Shown here in pieces: positions 8,161 through 17,164 of a DNA stretch of 64,000 bases. Under the pieces are notes generated by a model, which was not told the origin of the DNA, searched no databases, and was given only the letters and a program-made list of their open reading frames with translations. The number at the start of each line of letters is the position of its first letter. Positions within the stretch are counted from its first letter, which is position 1. Source of the stretch: Pseudomonadota bacterium (GTDB lineage: Bacteria > Pseudomonadota > Gammaproteobacteria > Burkholderiales > Burkholderiaceae_C); contig JAKBBP010000003.1 in the NCBI GenBank assembly GCA_021808445.1, positions 44,442-108,441 of the forward strand. The letters are read 5' to 3'. The translations under genes and the position numbers were made by a program.

Positions 8161-8982
8161 ATGTCCGCCGTCACCGAGCCCGCCGCCTCCGCCGCGGCTG
8201 CAGACAGTCCCCTGCTGGTCGATCGAGACGCGCGCGGCGTGGTCACGCTGACCCTGAACCGCCCGCGGGCCTTCAATGCGCTGTCGCGCGCCCTGTTGCT
8301 GGCCCTGCGCGAGGCGCTGGCCCCCCTGCGCGAGGACGCGCAGGCGCGGGTGGTCGTGCTGCGCGGCGCCGGCAAGGCCTTCTGCGCGGGGCACGACCTG
8401 CGCGAAATGCGCCCGCAGGCGGGCAGCGAGGGCATCCATGAGCTCTTCGATCTGTGCGGCAAGTTCATGCAGGACCTGGTGGCCTTGCCGCAGCCCGTGA
8501 TCGCCTGCGTGCACGGCATGGCCACCGCGGCCGGTTGCCAGCTGGTCGCGCAGGCGGACCTGGCGGTGGCCAGCCTGGACGCGAGCTTCGCGACCTCCGG
8601 CGTGAACCTCGGACTGTTCTGTTCCACGCCCAGCGTACCCCTGGGGCGCAACCTGCCCCGCAAGCGGGCGATGGAAATGCTGCTGACGGGCGATTTCATC
8701 GACGCCGCCACCGCCGCCGACTGGGGCCTGGTCAACCGGGCGGTTGCGGCGGATCGGCTGGAGGCCGAGCTCGAGGCCCTGGTGAGCACGATCCTGGGCA
8801 AGCCGGCGCAGGCGATCGCGCTGGGCAAGTCGCAGTTCTACCGCCAGATGGAAATGGGACTGGCCGGGGCCTATCAGCTCGCCTCGCAGACCATGGTGTG
8901 CAATTTCCACGAACCCGACACCCTCGAAGGCGTGCAAGCCTTTCTGGAAAAGCGGCCGCCGTCCTGGAAAAAACCGCTGTGA
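8161..8982 (+). CDS. Enoyl-CoA hydratase/isomerase family protein (ECHDC3-like)
   Basis: Crotonase-fold protein of 273 residues. The CoA-binding and oxyanion-hole segments are clear ('GKAFCAGHDLREM', 'VHGMATAAGCQLVAQADL'). The two glutamates that catalyse hydration in classical enoyl-CoA hydratases appear to be replaced: the first position reads Gln in 'AGCQL', and no Glu occurs in the second loop ('TSGVNLGLFCSTPSV'). This pattern fits the ECHDC3 subfamily, whose reaction is poorly defined, so hydratase activity should not be assumed. The start is the ATG at 8161; the track adds 34 residues with no similarity. The next gene overlaps its stop. Confidence 0.85.
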   Translation: MSAVTEPAASAAAADSPLLVDRDARGVVTLTLNRPRAFNALSRALLLALREALAPLREDAQARVVVLRGAGKAFCAGHDLREMRPQAGSEGIHELFDLCGKFMQDLVALPQPVIACVHGMATAAGCQLVAQADLAVASLDASFATSGVNLGLFCSTPSVPLGRNLPRKRAMEMLLTGDFIDAATAADWGLVNRAVAADRLEAELEALVSTILGKPAQAIALGKSQFYRQMEMGLAGAYQLASQTMVCNFHEPDTLEGVQAFLEKRPPSWKKPL

Positions 8983-10292
8983 GTCGCGCCTTGCCCATGC
9001 GCGACGGCTCGCCCTTGCTGCAGGCCATCGCGCATCCCGGTTGGGGCGAACCGCTGCACCGCCAGCTGCTGGTGCTGGTGGGCTCGGCCCTGCTGGGCCT
9101 GCTGGTCGGGACGGTGGTGGAGCGCCGCTTCACCGCCTCGACCTGGAAGGGCGCCTTCGTCGCTGCGCTGCGGCACGGCGTGGGCCTGCCGCTGGTGGCG
9201 CTGCTTGCCCTGCAACTGACCCGCCATGTCTCGCGCGACCTGCAGCGCGCCGAACTGCTCAAGGTCATGTTGCCCGTGCTGGCGGTCTGGCTGCTGGCGC
9301 GGGTGGCCGCGCGCGCCGCGCACCGGGTGCTGGCCGATCCCCACAGCGCCCGCTGGCTGACCTGGGTGGTGCGCCTGTGCGCGGGGCTCGGACTGCTGTT
9401 GTACCTGACCGGTGCGCTGCCGGAGATCATCGAGGCGCTGGACGCCGTCTCGGTGCATATCGGTCCGCAGCGACTGACCGCCTGGACCCTGCTGCGCGGC
9501 GTGGTGTCGGTGGCCGTGACCCTGTTGCTGGCCTTGTGGCTGTCCTCGCTGATCGAGGCGCGGCTGCTGGCCTCGCCGCTGGACATCAACCTGCGGCTGG
9601 TGGTCTCCCGCCTGGTGCGCGCAGGGGTCTTCACGGCGGCCCTGCTGACCGCGCTGCAGATGGTGGGCATCGACCTGACGGTGCTGGGAGTGTTCGGTGG
9701 CGCGCTGGGCGTCGGGCTGGGCCTGGGCCTGCAGCGCATCGCCGCCAACTATGTGTCGGGCTTCGTCATCCTGCTCGAACGCAGCGTACGCGTGGGCGAC
9801 AACGTGCGCCTCGACACTTTCCAGGGGCGCATCCAGGACATCAAGACCCGCTACACGGTGGTGCGCAGCGCCGGCGGCACGGAGTCCATCGTGCCCAACG
9901 AGATGCTGATCTCCAGCCGCATCGAGAATCTTTCCTACACGGATCCGAACGTCTGGTTCTCCACCGTGGTGTCGGTGGCCTACGGCAGCGACCTGGAACA
10001 GGTGCTGGCACTGCTCCCCGCCGCGGCGGCCACGGTGCCCAGGGTCGTGGCCCAGCCCGGCCCCTCGGCCGTGCTGAGCAATTTCGGCGCCGACGGGCTG
10101 GAGATCACCGTCGGGTTCTGGATCGCCGATCCCGAGAACGGTACCCTCAATGTTCGCGGAGCCGTGAACCTGGCCCTGTGGCGCACCCTGCGCGAAGCAG
10201 GGATCGAGATCCCGTTTCCGCAGCGTGTGCTGCACTGGGCCGCCGGCGCTGCGCCGGGAGCCGGTGCGGCGCAGTCCGGGCTCGGGGCTTGA
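8979..10292 (+). CDS. MscS family mechanosensitive ion channel
   Basis: Small-conductance mechanosensitive channel homologue, about 431-437 residues. Several N-terminal membrane helices precede the pore-lining TM3 ('GGALGVGLGLGLQRIAANYV') and the MscS beta domain ('LLERSVRVGDNVRLDTFQGR', 'SIVPNEMLISSRIENLS'), then the alpha/beta C-terminal domain. Such channels release solutes on hypo-osmotic shock. The start is uncertain: a GTG at 8979 overlaps the upstream stop (GTGA), and an ATG at 8997 is also in frame; neither has a clear ribosome binding site. The ORF-track start at 8454 lies inside the crotonase gene and is not real. Confidence 0.88.
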   Translation: MSRALPMRDGSPLLQAIAHPGWGEPLHRQLLVLVGSALLGLLVGTVVERRFTASTWKGAFVAALRHGVGLPLVALLALQLTRHVSRDLQRAELLKVMLPVLAVWLLARVAARAAHRVLADPHSARWLTWVVRLCAGLGLLLYLTGALPEIIEALDAVSVHIGPQRLTAWTLLRGVVSVAVTLLLALWLSSLIEARLLASPLDINLRLVVSRLVRAGVFTAALLTALQMVGIDLTVLGVFGGALGVGLGLGLQRIAANYVSGFVILLERSVRVGDNVRLDTFQGRIQDIKTRYTVVRSAGGTESIVPNEMLISSRIENLSYTDPNVWFSTVVSVAYGSDLEQVLALLPAAAATVPRVVAQPGPSAVLSNFGADGLEITVGFWIADPENGTLNVRGAVNLALWRTLREAGIEIPFPQRVLHWAAGAAPGAGAAQSGLGA

Positions 10293-10339
10293 TTCGACAT
10301 CGGACTTGCCGATACACTGCAAAAAAAGAACGATCGTTC
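10289..10339 (+). promoter_or_regulatory. Putative etfBA promoter with a TetR-type palindrome
   Basis: A possible -35 (TTGATT, 10289-10294) and -10 (TACACT, 10313-10318) are separated by 18 bases. Just downstream lies the perfect 12-base palindrome GAACGATCGTTC (10328-10339), preceded by a run of seven A. Its position at or just after the likely start of transcription is what a repressor site would need. TetR-type regulators of fatty-acid oxidation genes bind sites of this sort in beta- and gammaproteobacteria; the regulator here is not known. Confidence 0.5.
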
Positions 10340-10403
10340 GCTTTTGGTCGCGAGCCGCTTCCGGCGGCGATGCGCGGCCGTCATCTCCTGAGGAGTCTGA
10401 GGC

Positions 10404-11153
10404 ATGAAGGTTCTGGTCGCCGTCAAGCGGGTCGTGGACTACAACGTGAAGGTCCGCGTGAAGTCCGACGGCAGTGGTGTGGACACCGCCGGGGTGAAGA
10501 TGAGCATGAACCCCTTCGACGAGATCGCGGTGGAGGAGGCGGTGCGCCTGAAGGAAAAGGGCGCGGCCACCGAGATCGTGGCCTTCAGCGCCGGGGTGGC
10601 GGCCTGCCAGGAGACCCTGCGCACGGCGCTGGCCATCGGCGCCGACCGCGGCGTGCTGGTGCAGACCGAGACCGAGCTGCAGCCGCTGGCGGTGGCCAAG
10701 CTGCTCAAGGCCGTGGTGGACAGGGAGCAGCCGCGCCTGGTGATCCTGGGCAAGCAGGCCATCGACGACGACAGCAACCAGACGGCGCAGATGCTGGCGG
10801 CGTTGCTGGGCTGGGGCCAGGCCACCTTCGCCTCGAAGGTGGAGATCGACGGCGACAAGGCGCGGGTCACGCGCGAGGTGGACGGCGGGCTGGAGACCCT
10901 GGAGCTGGCGCTGCCGCTGGTGGTCAGCACCGACCTGCGCCTGAACGAGCCGCGCTACGTGACCCTGCCCAACATCATGAAGGCGAAGAAAAAGCCCCTG
11001 GATACCCACAGCCCCGAGGAGCTGGGCGTGGACGTGGCGCCGCGCCTGAAGACGCTGAAGGTGGCCGAGCCCCCGAAGCGCGGCGCCGGCGTGAAGGTAC
11101 CCGACGTGGCCACGCTGGTGGCCAAGCTCAAGAACGAAGCCAAGGTGATCTGA
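10404..11153 (+). CDS. etfB: Electron transfer flavoprotein beta subunit
   Basis: The beta subunit of the FAD/AMP-containing heterodimer that takes electrons from acyl-CoA dehydrogenases and passes them to ETF-ubiquinone oxidoreductase. The 249-residue length is normal. The N-terminus '[17 protein letters not shown]' and the segments '[19 protein letters not shown]' and '[19 protein letters not shown]' are characteristic. etfA follows 10 bases later, and an acyl-CoA dehydrogenase comes next, so donor and carrier are encoded together. A palindromic operator candidate lies at 10328-10339. Confidence 0.97.
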   Translation: MKVLVAVKRVVDYNVKVRVKSDGSGVDTAGVKMSMNPFDEIAVEEAVRLKEKGAATEIVAFSAGVAACQETLRTALAIGADRGVLVQTETELQPLAVAKLLKAVVDREQPRLVILGKQAIDDDSNQTAQMLAALLGWGQATFASKVEIDGDKARVTREVDGGLETLELALPLVVSTDLRLNEPRYVTLPNIMKAKKKPLDTHSPEELGVDVAPRLKTLKVAEPPKRGAGVKVPDVATLVAKLKNEAKVI

Positions 11154-11163
11154 AGGAAGCCCC

Positions 11164-12096
11164 ATGAGCGCACTTGTCCTTGCCGAACACGACAACCAGG
11201 CCGTCAAGGCGGCGACCCTCAACACGGTGGCCGCGGCCGCCGCCTGCGGCGGCGAGGTGCACGTGCTGGTGGCCGGCCACGGCTGCGGCGCCGCCGCGCA
11301 GGCGGCCGCGCGCATCGCCGGCGTGACCAAGGTGTTGTGCGCCGATGCGCCTGCGCTTGCCGATGCGCTGGCGGAGAACCTGGCGGCGCAGATCGTCGCG
11401 CTGGCGCCGGACTACAGCCACATCCTGGCGCCCGCCACGGCCTCGGGCAAGAACGTGATGCCGCGCGTGGCTGCGCTGCTGGACGTGATGCAGATCTCCG
11501 ACATCATCCACGTGCTGGCGCCCGACACCTTCGACCGCCCGATCTACGCCGGCAACGCCATCGCCACCGTGCAGAGCGCCGACAAGGTGAAGGTGATCAC
11601 GGTGCGCACCACCGGCTTCGACCCGGTGGCCGCCGAAGGAGGCCATGCCACGGTCGAGCCGGTCGACGCGGCGCCCGACAGCGGCAAGAGCCGCCTGGTG
11701 GGGCGCGAGCAGACCAAGAGCGAACGCCCGGAACTCGGCGGCGCGAAGATCGTCGTCTCGGGAGGGCGCGGGCTGGGTTCGAAGGAGAACTTCGACGCCG
11801 TGATGACCCCGCTGGCCGACAAGCTCGGCGCGGCGCTGGGTGCCAGCCGGGCCGCGGTGGACGCGGGCTACGCCCCCAACGACTGGCAGGTGGGGCAGAC
11901 CGGCAAGATCGTCGCCCCGCAGCTGTACGTGGCGGTCGGCATCTCCGGGGCCATCCAGCACCTGGCCGGCATGAAGGATTCGAAGGTGATCGTGGCCATC
12001 AACAAGGACGAGGAAGCCCCCATCTTCGGCGTGGCCGACTACGGACTGGTGGCCGACCTGTTCACCGCCGTGCCCGAGATGGTTCGCGCTCTCTGA
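11164..12096 (+). CDS. etfA: Electron transfer flavoprotein alpha subunit
   Basis: The FAD-binding partner of EtfB, 310 residues. The C-terminal FAD domain is clear: '[14 protein letters not shown]', '[20 protein letters not shown]' and '[20 protein letters not shown]'. The N-terminal domain carries the typical opening '[20 protein letters not shown]'. Translated 10 bases after etfB, so they form one operon; a GC-rich hairpin then separates it from the acyl-CoA dehydrogenase gene. Confidence 0.97.
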   Translation: MSALVLAEHDNQAVKAATLNTVAAAAACGGEVHVLVAGHGCGAAAQAAARIAGVTKVLCADAPALADALAENLAAQIVALAPDYSHILAPATASGKNVMPRVAALLDVMQISDIIHVLAPDTFDRPIYAGNAIATVQSADKVKVITVRTTGFDPVAAEGGHATVEPVDAAPDSGKSRLVGREQTKSERPELGGAKIVVSGGRGLGSKENFDAVMTPLADKLGAALGASRAAVDAGYAPNDWQVGQTGKIVAPQLYVAVGISGAIQHLAGMKDSKVIVAINKDEEAPIFGVADYGLVADLFTAVPEMVRAL

Positions 12097-12105
12097 TCTC
12101 CCCCG

Positions 12106-12124
12106 GGCCGGGGCTGCCCCGGCC
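12106..12124 (+). terminator. GC hairpin between etfA and the acyl-CoA dehydrogenase gene
   Basis: Perfect 8-base arms ggccgggg and ccccggcc with a 3-base loop (ctg) lie in the 51-base gap after etfA. No T-run follows, so it is more likely an mRNA-stabilising or partially attenuating hairpin that lets etfBA accumulate above the downstream genes than a full terminator. Confidence 0.5.
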
Positions 12125-12147
12125 GGAACTTCCTGCTGGATGCCCCG

Positions 12148-13935
12148 ATGAGTGACTACAACGCCCCGGTGAAGGACATGATGTTCGTGCTCGGCAAGCT
12201 CGCCGGGCTCGACGAGGTGGCGGCGACCCCCGCCTACCGCGATGCCGGCGCCGACGCCGAGACCGCGGCCGCCGTGCTGGACGAGTGCGCGCGCTTCACG
12301 CGTGAGGTCGTGGCGCCGCTGAACCGCTCCGGCGACAAGCAGCCCTCGATCTGGAAGGACGGCTCGGTGAGTACCTCGCCGGGCTTCCGCGAGGCCTACG
12401 CGAGCTTCACCCAGGGTGGATGGCAGGGGCTGCAGCACCCCCAGGAGCACGGCGGCCAGGGCCTGCCCAAGCTGATCGGGGCGGCCTGCAACGAAATGCT
12501 CAACAGCGCGAACCTCAGTTTCGCGCTGTGCCCCTTGCTCACGGACGGTGCCATCGAGGCGCTGCTCACGGCCGGGTCCGCCTCGCAGCAGGCGCGCTAC
12601 CTGCCGCGTCTGGTGTCGGGCGAGTGGACCGGCACGATGAACCTCACCGAGCCGCAGGCGGGTTCGGACCTCGCGCTGGTGCGCACCCGGGCGGTTCCGC
12701 AGGACGATGGAAGCTACCGGCTTTTCGGCCAGAAGATCTTCATCACCTACGGGGAGCACGACATGGCGGACAACATCGTCCACCTGGTGCTCGCGCGCCT
12801 TCCGGACGCTCCGGCCGGGGTCAAGGGTATTTCGCTGTTCATCGCGCCGAAGGTGCTCGAGGACGGTCGGCGCAATGACGTCTGGTGCGCGTCGCTGGAA
12901 CACAAGCTGGGCATCAAGGCGAGCCCGACCGCGGTGCTGCTGTACGGCGACGACAAGGGCGAGGTCGGTCCGGGCGCCATCGCCGAGATGGTGGGCGAGC
13001 CCGGTCGAGGGCTGGAGTTCATGTTCATCATGATGAACGCCGCGCGCTATGCCGTGGGCATGCAGGGCGTGGGGCTGGCCGAGCGCGCCTACCAGCAGGC
13101 GGCCGCCTATGCGCGCCAGCGCGTGCAATCGCGCCCGCCGGGCGCGCGCGAGTCCACGACCATCGTGCACCACCCCGACGTGCGGCGCATGCTCATGACC
13201 ATGCGCGCGCTCACCGAGGGTTCGCGCGCGCTGGCCCTGGTCGCCGCCGGGCTGCACGACCTGGGCATCGGCGAGACCGACGCCTCGCGCCGCGCCGCAC
13301 ACACGGCCGCCTATGAATTCCTGGTGCCGGTGGTCAAGGGCTTCAGCACCGAAGTCAGCCTCGAGGTGAGTTCGCTGGGTGTGCAGGTGCACGGCGGCAT
13401 GGGTTTCATCGAGGAAACCGGTGCCGCGCAGCATTACCGCGACGCGCGCATCCTGCCGATCTACGAAGGCACCACGGCCATCCAGGCCAACGACCTCGTG
13501 GGACGCAAGACCCTGCGTGATTCGGGGGCGCTCGCCGGCCAATTCGCCGATCGCGTGCGCGCGACCCAGCGGGAACTGGCCGCGCAGTCGCAGGCCGGCG
13601 CCCGCACCATGGCCGTGCGCCTGGACGAGGCCCTGGTCGCCTACGGCGACGTGGTCGACTTCCTGGTGCGCAATGGCGCCGAGGCCCCCGAGAAGGCCTA
13701 TGCCGGCAGCGTGCCCTACCTGATGCTGTGCGGCTATCTGTTCAGCGCCTGGCAGATGGGTCGGGCCTGGCTGGCCGCCGGCGCGCTGCCCGCCGAGGAG
13801 GGAGAGTTCGCGAGGGCCAAGCAGACCACCGCCGAGTTCTTCTGCACCCACCTGCTGCCGCGCTGCGCCGCGCTGCGTGACGCCGTGGTCGACGGGGCCG
13901 CCAGCGTCATGGCGCTTCCCGTCGAGCTTTTCTGA
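12148..13935 (+). CDS. Acyl-CoA dehydrogenase, long form with C-terminal domain
   Basis: FAD enzyme that makes trans-2-enoyl-CoA and passes electrons to ETF. At 595 residues it belongs to the longer DmdC/AidB-like group: an N-terminal extension (1-75), the usual alpha, beta and alpha domains ('MNLTEPQAGSDLALVRT' beta-domain signature; 'YEGTTAIQANDLVGRKTL' with the catalytic Glu) and an extra C-terminal acetyl-CoA-dehydrogenase-like domain (about 465-595). The substrate chain length cannot be read from sequence. It sits 51 bases after etfA and 12 bases before the nitronate monooxygenase-like gene. Confidence 0.92.
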   Translation: MSDYNAPVKDMMFVLGKLAGLDEVAATPAYRDAGADAETAAAVLDECARFTREVVAPLNRSGDKQPSIWKDGSVSTSPGFREAYASFTQGGWQGLQHPQEHGGQGLPKLIGAACNEMLNSANLSFALCPLLTDGAIEALLTAGSASQQARYLPRLVSGEWTGTMNLTEPQAGSDLALVRTRAVPQDDGSYRLFGQKIFITYGEHDMADNIVHLVLARLPDAPAGVKGISLFIAPKVLEDGRRNDVWCASLEHKLGIKASPTAVLLYGDDKGEVGPGAIAEMVGEPGRGLEFMFIMMNAARYAVGMQGVGLAERAYQQAAAYARQRVQSRPPGARESTTIVHHPDVRRMLMTMRALTEGSRALALVAAGLHDLGIGETDASRRAAHTAAYEFLVPVVKGFSTEVSLEVSSLGVQVHGGMGFIEETGAAQHYRDARILPIYEGTTAIQANDLVGRKTLRDSGALAGQFADRVRATQRELAAQSQAGARTMAVRLDEALVAYGDVVDFLVRNGAEAPEKAYAGSVPYLMLCGYLFSAWQMGRAWLAAGALPAEEGEFARAKQTTAEFFCTHLLPRCAALRDAVVDGAASVMALPVELF

Positions 13936-13947
13936 GCCATCGCGTCC

Positions 13948-14907
13948 ATGTCCCTGCCCGCCATCCTGTCGAGCCTGCGCCTGCCGGTGATCGGCTCGCC
14001 GCTGTTCATCCTCTCCAACCCCGAGCTCGTGATCGCGCAGTGCACCGCGGGCATCGTCGGCAGCTTTCCGGCGCTCAACGCGCGTCCCGCCTCCCAGCTC
14101 GACGAGTGGCTGGCGCAGGTCACCGAGGCGCTGGCCGCCTGGGATCGAGCGCATCCCGGGCAGCCGGCGGCTCCCTTTGCCGTGAACCAGATCGTGCATC
14201 GCAGCAACGAGCGCCTGGAGCACGACATGGAGCTGTGCGCGCGTTACCGGGTGCCGCTGGTGATCACCTCGCTGGGCGCGCGCCCCGAGGTGAACCAGGC
14301 CGTGCACTCCTGGGGGGGCATCGTGCTGCACGACGTCATCGACGATCGCTTCGCCCGCAAGGCGGTCGAGAAGGGAGCCGATGGGCTGATCGCGGTGGCG
14401 GCGGGGGCTGGCGGACACGCCGGCACGCTGTCGCCCTTCGCGCTGGTGCAGGAAATCCGCGCCTGGTTCGACGGACCGCTGGTGTTGTCGGGGGCCATCG
14501 CGCGCGGCGATTCGATCCTGGCCGCTCAGGCCATGGGCGCCGACCTGGCCTACATCGGCAGCGCCTTCATCGCCACCGAGGAGGCGCGCGCGGTCGGCGC
14601 CTACAAGCAGATGGTGGTGGATTCGAGCGCGCGCGACATCGTCTACTCCAGCCTGTTCACCGGCGTGCTGGGCAATTACCTGCGCGGCTCCATCGTGGCT
14701 GCGGGGCTCGACCCCGAGCACCTTCCGGCGGGCGACCCCAGCCAGATGGACTTCGCGGCGGCCATCGGCGGGGCCAAGGCCTGGAAGGACATCTGGGGCT
14801 GCGGACAGGGTATCGGCGCGGTGCGCGAGGTCGTTCCGGCGCGCGCATTGGTGCAGCGCCTGCAGTCCGAGTACGAGGCGGCTCGAGCCCGCCTGTGCGC
14901 GGCCTGA
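13948..14907 (+). CDS. Nitronate monooxygenase / 2-nitropropane dioxygenase-like flavoprotein
   Basis: FMN TIM-barrel protein of 319 residues. Signs are 'LPVIGSPLFILSNPELVIAQ' at the start, the glycine-rich 'VAAGAGGHAGTLSPFAL' holding the His usually called catalytic, and the phosphate-binding 'LSGAIARGDSILAAQAMGAD'. Named members oxidise alkyl nitronates, but many homologues next to acyl-CoA dehydrogenases, as here, probably act on other substrates or as enoyl reductases. It is 12 bases after the acyl-CoA dehydrogenase gene, so it is most likely the last gene of the etf operon. Confidence 0.85.
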   Translation: MSLPAILSSLRLPVIGSPLFILSNPELVIAQCTAGIVGSFPALNARPASQLDEWLAQVTEALAAWDRAHPGQPAAPFAVNQIVHRSNERLEHDMELCARYRVPLVITSLGARPEVNQAVHSWGGIVLHDVIDDRFARKAVEKGADGLIAVAAGAGGHAGTLSPFALVQEIRAWFDGPLVLSGAIARGDSILAAQAMGADLAYIGSAFIATEEARAVGAYKQMVVDSSARDIVYSSLFTGVLGNYLRGSIVAAGLDPEHLPAGDPSQMDFAAAIGGAKAWKDIWGCGQGIGAVREVVPARALVQRLQSEYEAARARLCAA

Positions 14908-15065
14908 GCCCGCGGCGCGCCCGGGGGTGGGTTCCCGCCCCGGCGATCGCGGGTTGGGAAGAGACTGTCGCATGCAGGCAGCATGACCCGGTGACCTGAC
15001 AGCCCGTCGGGTTGCGGGGGCATGGTCGACGGACGGGTTGGGCGCAGCCTACAAGGTCCTCCTCC

Positions 15066-15081
15066 CCCTCGTCGACGAGGG
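15066..15081. promoter_or_regulatory. Perfect 16-base palindrome upstream of the porin gene
   Basis: ccctcgtcgacgaggg reads the same on both strands and lies 78 bases ahead of the porin ATG, within a 251-base gap that otherwise shows no gene. It could be a repressor operator or the stem of a leader hairpin; GC-rich DNA makes some such palindromes likely by chance. Confidence 0.35.
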
Positions 15082-15158
15082 CGCGGGGAGGAGCATGCCG
15101 GGCGCGTTGGCGGCCGCGTGGTCGAAAGGCCCTCGGTCCCTACCTCGCGATCCCGACC

Positions 15159-16334
15159 ATGAAGCTCTCCCGATGGCTTGTGCAGGCAGGCGGTGCAGCC
15201 GCCGCCTGCTGCGGCTGCGCCCAGGCGCAGGACTCCACGCTGCAACTCTACGGTTCCATCGACGTCAGCGTCGCGCGCTTCAGTGGCGTGCGCCAGCATC
15301 CCTTCGATCCCGACGCCGGGCCGGTCCCCACCTCCGTCACCGGCATGGGGGCCGGGGGCGTCACCGGCTCGCGCCTGGGCGTGCGCGGCGCGACCGCGCT
15401 GTCGCCCGGCCTGAAGCTCGATTTCCTGGCGGAGACGGGCTTTTGCGGCGTGGGGCTGAACCAGCTCGACGCCGGCGGCGATCCCGAGTGCTCCGGCGGG
15501 GGCTTCATGCAGCGCGCGGCCTGGATCGGGCTCGAAGGGCGCCTGGGCAGGCTGCGCGCCGGGCGCCAGGTCACGCTGCTGGATGAGCATTCGGCGCAGG
15601 GCGACGCCTTCGAAGGCGCCTTCCTGGGCCAGGTGGGCAATATCTCGCTGGTGGGCAACAACCACGCCGGTCTCGACATGTCGCGGCTCAGCCAGGCGCT
15701 GAGCTGGTCCACGCCGGATCTCGGCGGCTTCGGCCTGCAGGCCCAGTTCACGCCGCATGCGCGCGGCACGCGGGCCGACGAGGACGGCGACGATGCGCGC
15801 GACCCCCAGGCCTGGATCGTGGGTGCGCATTACCGCAGCGCCGCGCTGACGCTGGGCTTCGACTGGAGTCGCTGGAATCGGGCCTACACGGCCGCGGGCC
15901 AGCCGCAGGGCCAGGCCTACCGCCTGTGGCAGGTCTACGCCAGCGTGGGCGTGGGGGCGCTGGACCTGTATGCGCAGGCACAGCAGGCGAGCGCCGACGG
16001 CGCCACCGGGCACCAGCGCATGGTCGACCTGGGCCTGGGCCTGCCGCTGGGACGGGGCCGGTTGATGGCCTCGATCGGGCGCCACAGCGACTCCATGGCC
16101 CCCGCGCCCAGGCGGGTGGAACGCTCCGACGCCACCCAGTACGCGCTGGGCTACAGCCTGCCCTTGTCCGCGCGCACCCTGCTGTATGCCTCGGCGGCCC
16201 ATATCGTGAACGACGACGCCACGCCGACCCGCCTGGGTACCGAGCTGGCCGTCGGCGCCGCCGGGGATGTGGTGCACGGCATCGTGGGGCGCAATTCCAA
16301 CGGCGTGTCGCTGGGACTTTCCCACAGCTTCTGA
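15159..16334 (+). CDS. Gram-negative trimeric porin, betaproteobacterial type
   Basis: Outer-membrane general porin of 391 residues. A signal peptide ends at 'GCAQAQ', and the mature protein opens with 'DSTLQLYGSIDVSVARFSG', the classic betaproteobacterial porin start. Alternating beta-strand segments follow, and the C-terminus ends in an aromatic residue ('GVSLGLSHSF'), the signal used by the BAM machine. It should allow passive diffusion of small solutes. The ATG at 15159 opens the signal peptide; the track start at 15012 adds an implausible leader. A strong hairpin follows the stop. Confidence 0.92.
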   Translation: MKLSRWLVQAGGAAAACCGCAQAQDSTLQLYGSIDVSVARFSGVRQHPFDPDAGPVPTSVTGMGAGGVTGSRLGVRGATALSPGLKLDFLAETGFCGVGLNQLDAGGDPECSGGGFMQRAAWIGLEGRLGRLRAGRQVTLLDEHSAQGDAFEGAFLGQVGNISLVGNNHAGLDMSRLSQALSWSTPDLGGFGLQAQFTPHARGTRADEDGDDARDPQAWIVGAHYRSAALTLGFDWSRWNRAYTAAGQPQGQAYRLWQVYASVGVGALDLYAQAQQASADGATGHQRMVDLGLGLPLGRGRLMASIGRHSDSMAPAPRRVERSDATQYALGYSLPLSARTLLYASAAHIVNDDATPTRLGTELAVGAAGDVVHGIVGRNSNGVSLGLSHSF

Positions 16335-16362
16335 GAGGCCCGGACTGTCCCGCGGCGTGGCG

Positions 16363-16397
16363 CATGGGCCACATTCCCCCGGGAGTGTGTGCCCATG
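16363..16397 (+). terminator. Hairpin downstream of the porin gene
   Basis: Arms catgggc (16363-16369) and gcccatg (16391-16397) enclose a further paired stretch (cacatt with agtgtg, one bulged base). The stem is about 13 pairs and lies 29 bases after the porin stop. No U-tract follows, so it may terminate weakly or protect the 3' end. Confidence 0.45.
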
Positions 16398-16483
16398 GGG
16401 TATGGGGGCTTGCCTTGCGCACATGGCGGCCAGGGAGTATCGAGGCGCTAGCATGGAGCGCAAGCCACAGCACCAGGACCTCC

Positions 16484-17164
16484 ATGCCCCAGGAATTCGA
16501 TCCCGACTACGCCGCGCTGTTCGACAACAACCGCCGCTGGGTTCGCCGCGTCAACGACACGCGCCCGGACTTCTTTTCCACGCTGGCGCGCCTTCAGGCC
16601 CCGAAATATTTCTGGATCGGCTGCGCGGATTCGAGGGTTCCCGCCAACGAGGTCATCGACCTGGCGCCGGGAGAGGTGTTCGTGCACCGCAACGTGGCCA
16701 ATGTGATGCCGCACTCGGACATGAACTCCATGTCCACGCTGCAATTCGCGGTCGACGTGCTGCGCGTCGAGCACATCCTGGTGGTCGGGCATTACGGCTG
16801 CGGTGGCGTCAAGGCCGTGCTGGACGGAGCTCGCGTCGGGCTGGCGGACAACTGGCTGGGTCACGTGGGCGACGTCATGGAACGCCACGCCGCGCGCCTG
16901 GCCGCCTTGCCCCAGCACCAGCGCTGGGACCGCCTGTGCGAGCTCAATGCGCTCGAGCAGGCGCACAACGTGTGCCGCACCACGGTGTTGCAGGACGCCT
17001 GGGCCCGGGGCCAGCATGTGGAAGTGCACGCCTGCTGCTACGGACTGAAGGACGGCCTGCTGCGCGACCTGGGGCTGGCCGTGCGCGGCGGACAGGTGCT
17101 CACCGAGCGCTTCGGCTCCGCGCTGGACTACGTCGACCATGGTGTCACCGGAGAATCCCGATGA
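16484..17164 (+). CDS. can: Beta-class carbonic anhydrase
   Basis: Zinc enzyme interconverting CO2 and bicarbonate, 226 residues. The zinc ligands and catalytic dyad are present: Cys and Asp-Arg in 'GCADSRVPAN', and His and Cys in 'VGHYGCGGVKA'. The start at 16484 gives the expected N-terminus ('DYAALFDNNRRWV'). Its stop overlaps the next small gene by ATGA, so the two are coupled. It supplies bicarbonate for carboxylases and pH balance. Confidence 0.95.
   Translation: MPQEFDPDYAALFDNNRRWVRRVNDTRPDFFSTLARLQAPKYFWIGCADSRVPANEVIDLAPGEVFVHRNVANVMPHSDMNSMSTLQFAVDVLRVEHILVVGHYGCGGVKAVLDGARVGLADNWLGHVGDVMERHAARLAALPQHQRWDRLCELNALEQAHNVCRTTVLQDAWARGQHVEVHACCYGLKDGLLRDLGLAVRGGQVLTERFGSALDYVDHGVTGESR

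Noticed and set aside
11128-14973. 1281-codon minus-strand ORF opposite etfB-etfA-acyl-CoA dehydrogenase
   Set aside because: Antisense frame of clearly conserved genes; composition is His/Arg/Gln-rich with no recognisable fold.
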